DNA of 64,000 nt from Notospermus geniculatus (Eukaryota > Nemertea > Pilidiophora > Heteronemertea > Lineidae): the NCBI GenBank assembly GCA_002633025.1, contig NMRB01001606.1, positions 2,017 to 66,016 of the forward strand. The letters run 5' to 3'. Shown piece by piece: positions 59,478 to 64,000 of this stretch. Under the pieces are notes generated by a model. That model did not search any database. It saw only the letters and a list, made by a program, of their open reading frames with translations, and was not told the origin of the DNA. Numbering within the stretch: position 1 is the stretch's first letter; every line of letters begins with the position of its first letter. The position numbers and the translations under genes were made by a program.

Positions 59478-60551
59478 TGAAATGGTCCATGGACCATGTG
59501 CTCACCGGGTTGGACATAACAGTCTAATGACAGAGGGATGAGCAATCTGGGTAAAGTCAATCCCAAGTAGGTGCACTTTGGGTCACGTCGTTCCTGAGTT
59601 ACAGCACTTTGACGATTTTCGGTTTACGCCACCTGGCGGCCATATTGGATGTCCGATTGGGCCAGAACTTCACATGCACATAAAGGTCATCTGCAGAGGG
59701 CCACATAGCACATTGGAGCGCTTTGGGTCCAGTCGTCCCTGAGTTACAGCACTTTGATGATTTTTGGGTTACGCCACCTGGTGGCCATATTGGATGTCCG
59801 ATCAGGCCGAAACTTCACATGCACATAAAGGTCATCTGCAGGGGGCCACATAGCAAATTGGAGCACTTTAGGTCAAGTCGTTGCTGAGTTACAGCACTTT
59901 GATGATTTTTGGGTTATGCCACCTGGTGGCCATCTTGGAAGTCAAATCAGTCCGAAATTCGACATGCATGTATTAGTTAAAAGGTCATCTAGAGGGACGT
60001 AAATATCAAATTTGAGCACTCCACGTCAAGTCGTTCCTGAGTAATAGCAGTTACTTGATTTTCAGGTTACGCCACCTGGCGGCCATATTGGATGTCCAAT
60101 CGGGCCGAAACTTGGTATTTTTAAAGGTAACCCTCCAATGCATGTTTATGCAAGATATGAAGTTGCTTGATGAAATAATGACAAACTGTGGCAGGTTCGT
60201 CACTTTTGTCGAACTTTGACCTCTGTGACCTTGAAAAGTAAGTCAAATCAAAAACCTGTTACATATGTTATGTATCCTTATTAGATACACCTATGATAAA
60301 AATTTGGAGAAGATCTAGTCATTAGTTCAGGAGTTATATTATTGCACTTTTTGTGTTTTCGGTTTCCGCCACCTGGTGGCCAAGCTAAGAGTCGAATCGG
60401 ACCGAAACTTGGTGTCATGGGTCATCTGACCTAGGGGTATATATGTACCAAGTTTCAGATCAATAGCTCTGGCGGTTACGAAACGTGCCCTGCTAACGGA
60501 ACACGACGACGACGGACGCACAACCATTGTATAAGCTCACCACGGTGAGCT
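59478..60551. mobile_element. 1.07-kb element inserted only in copy B, with 146-bp internal repeats
   Basis: Copy A reads GTTAGAAAAATTGCCC across the site. The insert starts TGAAATGGTCCATGGACCAT and ends with hairpin GCTCACCACGGTGAGC + TA. CGCCACCTGG(C/T)GGCCAT recurs at about 59627, 59771, 59917, 60070 and 60367, a period near 146 bp with one unit missing. The 3' part has AACACGACGACGACGGACGC. The class is unclear; a short A-rich duplication at most and a terminal hairpin are compatible with a Helitron-like element. Confidence 0.75.
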
Positions 60552-60936
60552 AAAAATTGCCCTTTTTCAAAGTGCCACAGAATTGCCTTGTAATTTGTCC
60601 CTCCTCAGATGCTGGGAAATCGTGCCAACGGCCAGGTTCTAGATTTCAAAATTTTCCGGAGGAGACCCCCAGACCCCCCTGTGGCTTGGGGCTCGCCTTC
60701 ATCAGTCTGCCTGTGGCCTTCTGTGCCCCCCTTTACCAGAATCCTGGATCTGCCCCTGGACACGACTGAAAAGCATGAATAAATACAGCATACCTGAAAA
60801 TAAAGTTTCATGAACTGTTTACAGTATGTGGATGACTTCAAAAAACAGTTCTATTTTGTATGGTATTGACACAAATACAGCAGAGGAAGGTCAATAAATG
60901 GAATCATAACTATGTTGACATTGGTCAATATCTTAC

Positions 60937-61049
60937 CTCTGTCCATTCAGCATCACTTCATTTATGGCACCAAACATACACTGGAAGCTTTGAAGGGAGG
61001 AATTATCATCATCCATCCTCATGTTTCGTTTTGGTTTCTCCGAAGGCAT
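60937..61049 (-). CDS. Candidate alternative first coding exon of PAK, distal copy
   Basis: An ATG at 61049, preceded by an in-frame TAA 15 nt upstream, opens 37 codons (MPSEKPKRNMRM... NEVMLNGQ) plus 2 nt to a strong donor CAGAG|gtaaga at 60936. The phase joins exactly to the AGAG leader of the CRIB exon, reading NGQ-R-E-MFGKKKK, for a predicted 719-residue isoform. An almost identical exon lies at 58296-58408. The two copies differ by two bases, both synonymous. I do not recognise the peptide in any family. It could instead be the first exon of an unseen gene or a chance ORF; transcript evidence would decide. Confidence 0.45.
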
Positions 61050-61762
61050 TATGAAGGCCTCTTTTTAAAAATTGTGGTTAAAAGGTAACACAGTCTGACT
61101 ACTGATTGTCAAGCAAGATTCCAACGACTGAAGCTACCAATATTTCACTGTACACGTAGGTCTATCTACAGATTGTTGCACATCATTTCCAACCAATCCA
61201 ACGGGAATCACTGCAATCAGCTGATTAAGGCCAAGGCCTAGACGGTGCCAAGAAGCCACAGACAATTGAAAATGTAGCAACCTCAAATTTTGATATGTTT
61301 GACGAAGCATTTAATTACCACTAACTAGGCATGTCTCATTCGATTCAGTGATGTAAAAGCCTAATTCAATAGGCCTTCCCACGAGGTCAGTTTTCTTACG
61401 GACTAAGACAATACACCAGTTCAATTCAATTCACATTAGGGACACACACCGCATGAGCTACTGCAAAATCTTGTCCGCAGTCAGGTGTACTTCACTGCGG
61501 ACAGAAATTAGGTCATCCAGGTGTGCTGTGTGTATTTATATATCGTGGTATGCAGGGCTGGCCTAATACATTAGTTTCGCAGTAGCTCACGCGGACTGTG
61601 CCCCTTATGATTTCCCTGATTACAACAGAAAGCCTGCAATTAGCACCTAACGGTGATGTTGTGCAAAATCTGTAGAAGAAATTATAGGCCTTGACATTTC
61701 TTACTACCCACAGGCTGAACAAGACCAAAGAACAATAAAGGTGAAAATTTAGACTGTTAAAG

Positions 61763-61860
61763 GCCTTTTAAAAGCCTTTAATTTCGAATGTAGGACCCCC
61801 CCTCCCCGGAAAAACCTCCCCAGGTAAAAATCCACCCGGAGAGTCCTCCGGGAAAAAATC
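61763..61860. repeat. Dispersed repeat (GCCTTTAATTTCGAATG), copy 1
   Basis: AAAGCCTTTAATTTCGAATG, GAAAAACCTCCCCAGG and TCCTCCGGGAAAAAATC recur at 63423-63533 in the same orientation. Confidence 0.75.
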
Positions 61861-62554
61861 CACTCTTTGGTGAAGTAGGACCCCCGGTTGGAAGATCAGT
61901 CATGTCGTGGATGACATCATTGATCGACCGCAAAGGTAATTATGGCAGGCGACGTAGTAGTCGCATCGGTAGTCGCCCCCATTTTAGTCACCAGTGTGCG
62001 GAGCCCTTAAGTCAATTGGGAAATTGACCGAGCACCCGTAGGTAATCATATGCCCTGTCCATCCTCCTTTTATTTATTAATAGGCCTATTTACATTTATA
62101 CAATTATTTACACATTTGTACATTTTACGCGTATAATCTATAATACATTTTGAATCCTGTATTTACCTATTATTAAACACTTATATTTTTTGCAACCTGG
62201 CAACAAAATCGGCGTCCTTAGAAGCAGCATCAGTTGGAAGCAGCTGGTGTAAAACATCTCCCCTAAGTTTTCTTGGCTTCCTTTCAGTTGCATTAGAGAT
62301 GCGTAGTTAGTATGTCGTCAAAATAGTCGCAGTCCTCGTTGGAAATCATGTCGATTGGTAAAATTTATAGTGCAGAAAGAAAAGTTGGAAACTGATGAGA
62401 AATGATTCAATTCGATTAAGTTTTAAAGTCTCCAGACAGACTTGCATTAACAAACGATTCACAAGACAAATACTATCAGTCATACAAGGTACATGAACAA
62501 ATACAGAATTCAAGTATAGTGGTTCATTCAAAGATAAGAAAAGGATTGGCTTAC
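61861..62554. other. No recognisable feature
   Basis: A/T-rich. The donor-like site at 62554 is described with the possible 5' exon. Confidence 0.4.
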
Positions 62555-62640
62555 CTGAACTACTAGTTTCAGAGTGCCTGAGAATGTCAGCACCAGGATT
62601 AAATACTCCCAAACCAGAATGGTGATCGGCCAATAAAATC
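62555..62640 (-). other. Possible 5' non-coding exon upstream of the duplicated first exons
   Basis: A minus-strand donor TAGTTCAG|gtaagcc at 62554 follows about 85 bp that contain an ATTGG (inverted CCAAT) motif. Spliced to 61049 it would supply a 5' leader. Support is the splice consensus and position only. Confidence 0.2.
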
Positions 62641-62697
62641 AGCCCCCAGCCTGAACCCTGAACTCCAATCCACTGGCAAGCACCAATCTCTGATTAT

Positions 62698-63035
62698 CAG
62701 ATGAAAGATGCAATCAAGTCAAAAAAACACTGAGTGTGGATCATGCTGCAACAGCTCATCAGCTTGTCCAATTTCTGTTATGATAGCAGTCAACTCATTA
62801 AGGAAATTTTGGAGCAGATGAAAGACGCAATCAAGTAACAAAAAAAAACGTTGAGTGGGATCATGGTGTAGCAGCTTGTCCAATTTCTGTTATGATAGCA
62901 GTCAGCTGATTAAGGAAACTTTTGGAGCAGATGAAAGACGCAATCAAGTAACAAAAAAAACGTTGAGTGGGATCATGCTGTAGCAGCTTGTCCAATTCCT
63001 GTTATGATAGCAGTCAACTGATTAAGGTAACTAGG
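62698..63035. repeat. Tandem repeat, period 113-117 bp, 3 units
   Basis: Units start CAGATGAAAGAnGCAATCAAG at 62698, 62815 and 62928 and contain AGCTTGTCCAATTnCTGTTA and TGATAGCAGTCA(A/G)CTGATTAAGG. Confidence 0.88.
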
Positions 63036-63360
63036 AGCTACACAAAGGTGGCCTTGTAAGAAAGGGAGATTCTAGAGGCTTATTTGGGCCTGACAGCCTG
63101 TGTATGAATCACAAATTGTTTCTAGTCTCCTTTTTGGCTTGGTTGGCTATTTGTACAAGCTAGTCTGCATTATGTTAGAATTCTATAGCAAATTAACACA
63201 TCTGGGCAAAAATAAACAAGAAGCTATGCTCAAAAGGGCTAGGATTGTTCTTCTAATTAAAGGGACAAACTTCTTTGGGAAAACAGCAATAATCACCCTT
63301 ACACTTATAACATACATTTCAAGAAATACGTTTATAGAGTTTCATATCCAAAGATCCAGC

Positions 63361-63400
63361 CTGACGAAGATCCCGGTTGGGGTCGAAAATTTGCTTAAAC
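63361..63400 (+). ncRNA. Hammerhead-ribozyme-like core, copy 4
   Basis: CTGACGA (CUGANGA satisfied) + A + GATCCCGGTTGGGGTC + GAAA + ATTTGCTTAAAC. Stem II has one A/G-type wobble position; stem III is degraded. Confidence 0.4.
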
Positions 63401-63422
63401 CTCTGGAAAAGACTCCTTGTTT

Positions 63423-63533
63423 TAAAAGCCTTTAATTTCGAATGTAGGAACCTTCCCCCCCNNCCCCCCCCCCCCCCCGAAAAACCTCCCCAGGTAAAAA
63501 TCCATCCGGACAATATCCTCCGGGAAAAAATCT
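63423..63533. repeat. Dispersed repeat copy 2, with C tract and NN gap
   Basis: Same words as 61763-61860. The C-rich stretch at 63456-63478 contains two N, an unresolved homopolymer in the assembly. Confidence 0.75.
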
Positions 63534-63830
63534 GGAAAACTTTATATTTTCTATAAAAATACTGGTGTTATTGAAGAAAAACTAATTTTTTTCCATAAAA
63601 CTGGGTTTATACCGATGATTGAAAAACCAATTTTATCGTAAAAAACTTGGTTTTATTGAAAACAACCAAGTTTTATTGTGAAAATATAAGTTTTATGACA
63701 AAAACTAGGCTTTTTAGGAGAAAAACTTAGTTTTGGTAAAAAAACTTATATTTTATCCATAAAAAACTAAGTTTTCTAAGCATAAAACTAGGTTTTAGTG
63801 CAAAAATATAGGTTTTTTGAATAAATGGAC
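63534..63830. repeat. Degenerate A/T-rich repeat, period about 30 bp
   Basis: AAAAACTnGGTTTTAT-type units recur about ten times with variable spacing, like a decayed minisatellite. The last 170 bp of the window show no feature. Confidence 0.65.
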
Positions 63831-64000
63831 AATCCGCTTGCCCTATACGCCTGACACGTGACCCCTGGTGGAAGCCTGCTTACGAATTGCTAATTTGCAT
63901 TGAGTAGATTGAGCAATTGGGGTGAGGCTATAAAATGTCCACCAGTGCGTTTATGTTTATTCTAGATGTACAACCATCACTGTAAAAACGAATGGGCTCG

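Larger units (their letters stand above)
58634..61274. repeat. Segmental duplication, copy B (2641 bp, with 1.07-kb insertion)
   Basis: Head-to-tail partner of copy A. Copy B is collinear except for the insertion at 59478-60551, which splits its Element D. It contains the distal candidate first exon. Confidence 0.92.

Noticed and set aside
62641-62697. Minus-strand peptide GVQGSGWG, identical to a motif of Mn superoxide dismutase
   Set aside because: Only eight residues match. Stop codons lie just upstream, the following residues do not continue the SOD sequence, and no second SOD exon is visible.

Overview
This is eukaryotic (metazoan) nuclear DNA. It has GT-AG introns, tRNA-derived SINEs, dozens of short foldback DNA transposons and no operon structure. 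The SINE tails, the (ATT)n-tailed element and the abundance of MITEs resemble marine invertebrate deuterostomes such as an echinoderm, hemichordate or lancelet. That placement is an inference from general resemblance; nothing here fixes the species.

Layout. 1-33 kb has no convincing protein gene. It is a dense repeat landscape: a tRNA-derived SINE family (SINE-A, about ten copies or pieces), a second tRNA SINE (SINE-B), an (ATT)n-tailed SINE (SINE-C), a composite tRNA-like/5S-rRNA-like SINE, and many nested MITEs whose target-site duplications can be read directly (TA, TWA/TGA, TTAA, 7-8 bp). 33.7-47.3 kb on the minus strand holds one well supported gene: a group II p21-activated kinase (PAK4/5/6, 'mushroom bodies tiny' type). 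Nine coding exons with consensus splice sites encode 680 residues: an N-terminal CRIB domain, a long Asp/Arg/Pro/Tyr-rich linker and a complete C-terminal kinase domain. 47.3-62.6 kb is most simply the 5' part of the same gene. It contains a possible 5' non-coding exon at 52.4 kb, a cluster of CRE-type TGACGTCA sites at 53.0 kb, and a tandem segmental duplication (57061-58633 and 58634-61274). Each copy of the duplication carries an almost identical 113-nt candidate first coding exon whose splice phase joins in frame to the CRIB exon. 61-64 kb is again repeat rich.

Points most worth following: (1) the donor splice site of the CRIB exon lies in a 63-bp tandem repeat, so three identical in-frame donors exist that would add 0, 21 or 42 residues right after the CRIB/pseudosubstrate region; (2) the tandemly duplicated, in-frame alternative first exon, whose copies differ only at synonymous sites; (3) four copies, all on one strand, of a hammerhead-ribozyme-like core with a stem III and cleavage-site arrangement, probably from a Penelope-like or retrozyme element; (4) a SINE that seems to fuse a tRNA A-box half with a 5S rRNA internal promoter; (5) several transposon insertions for which both occupied and empty sites are visible in this window; (6) a probable assembly artefact around the single N at 40487.
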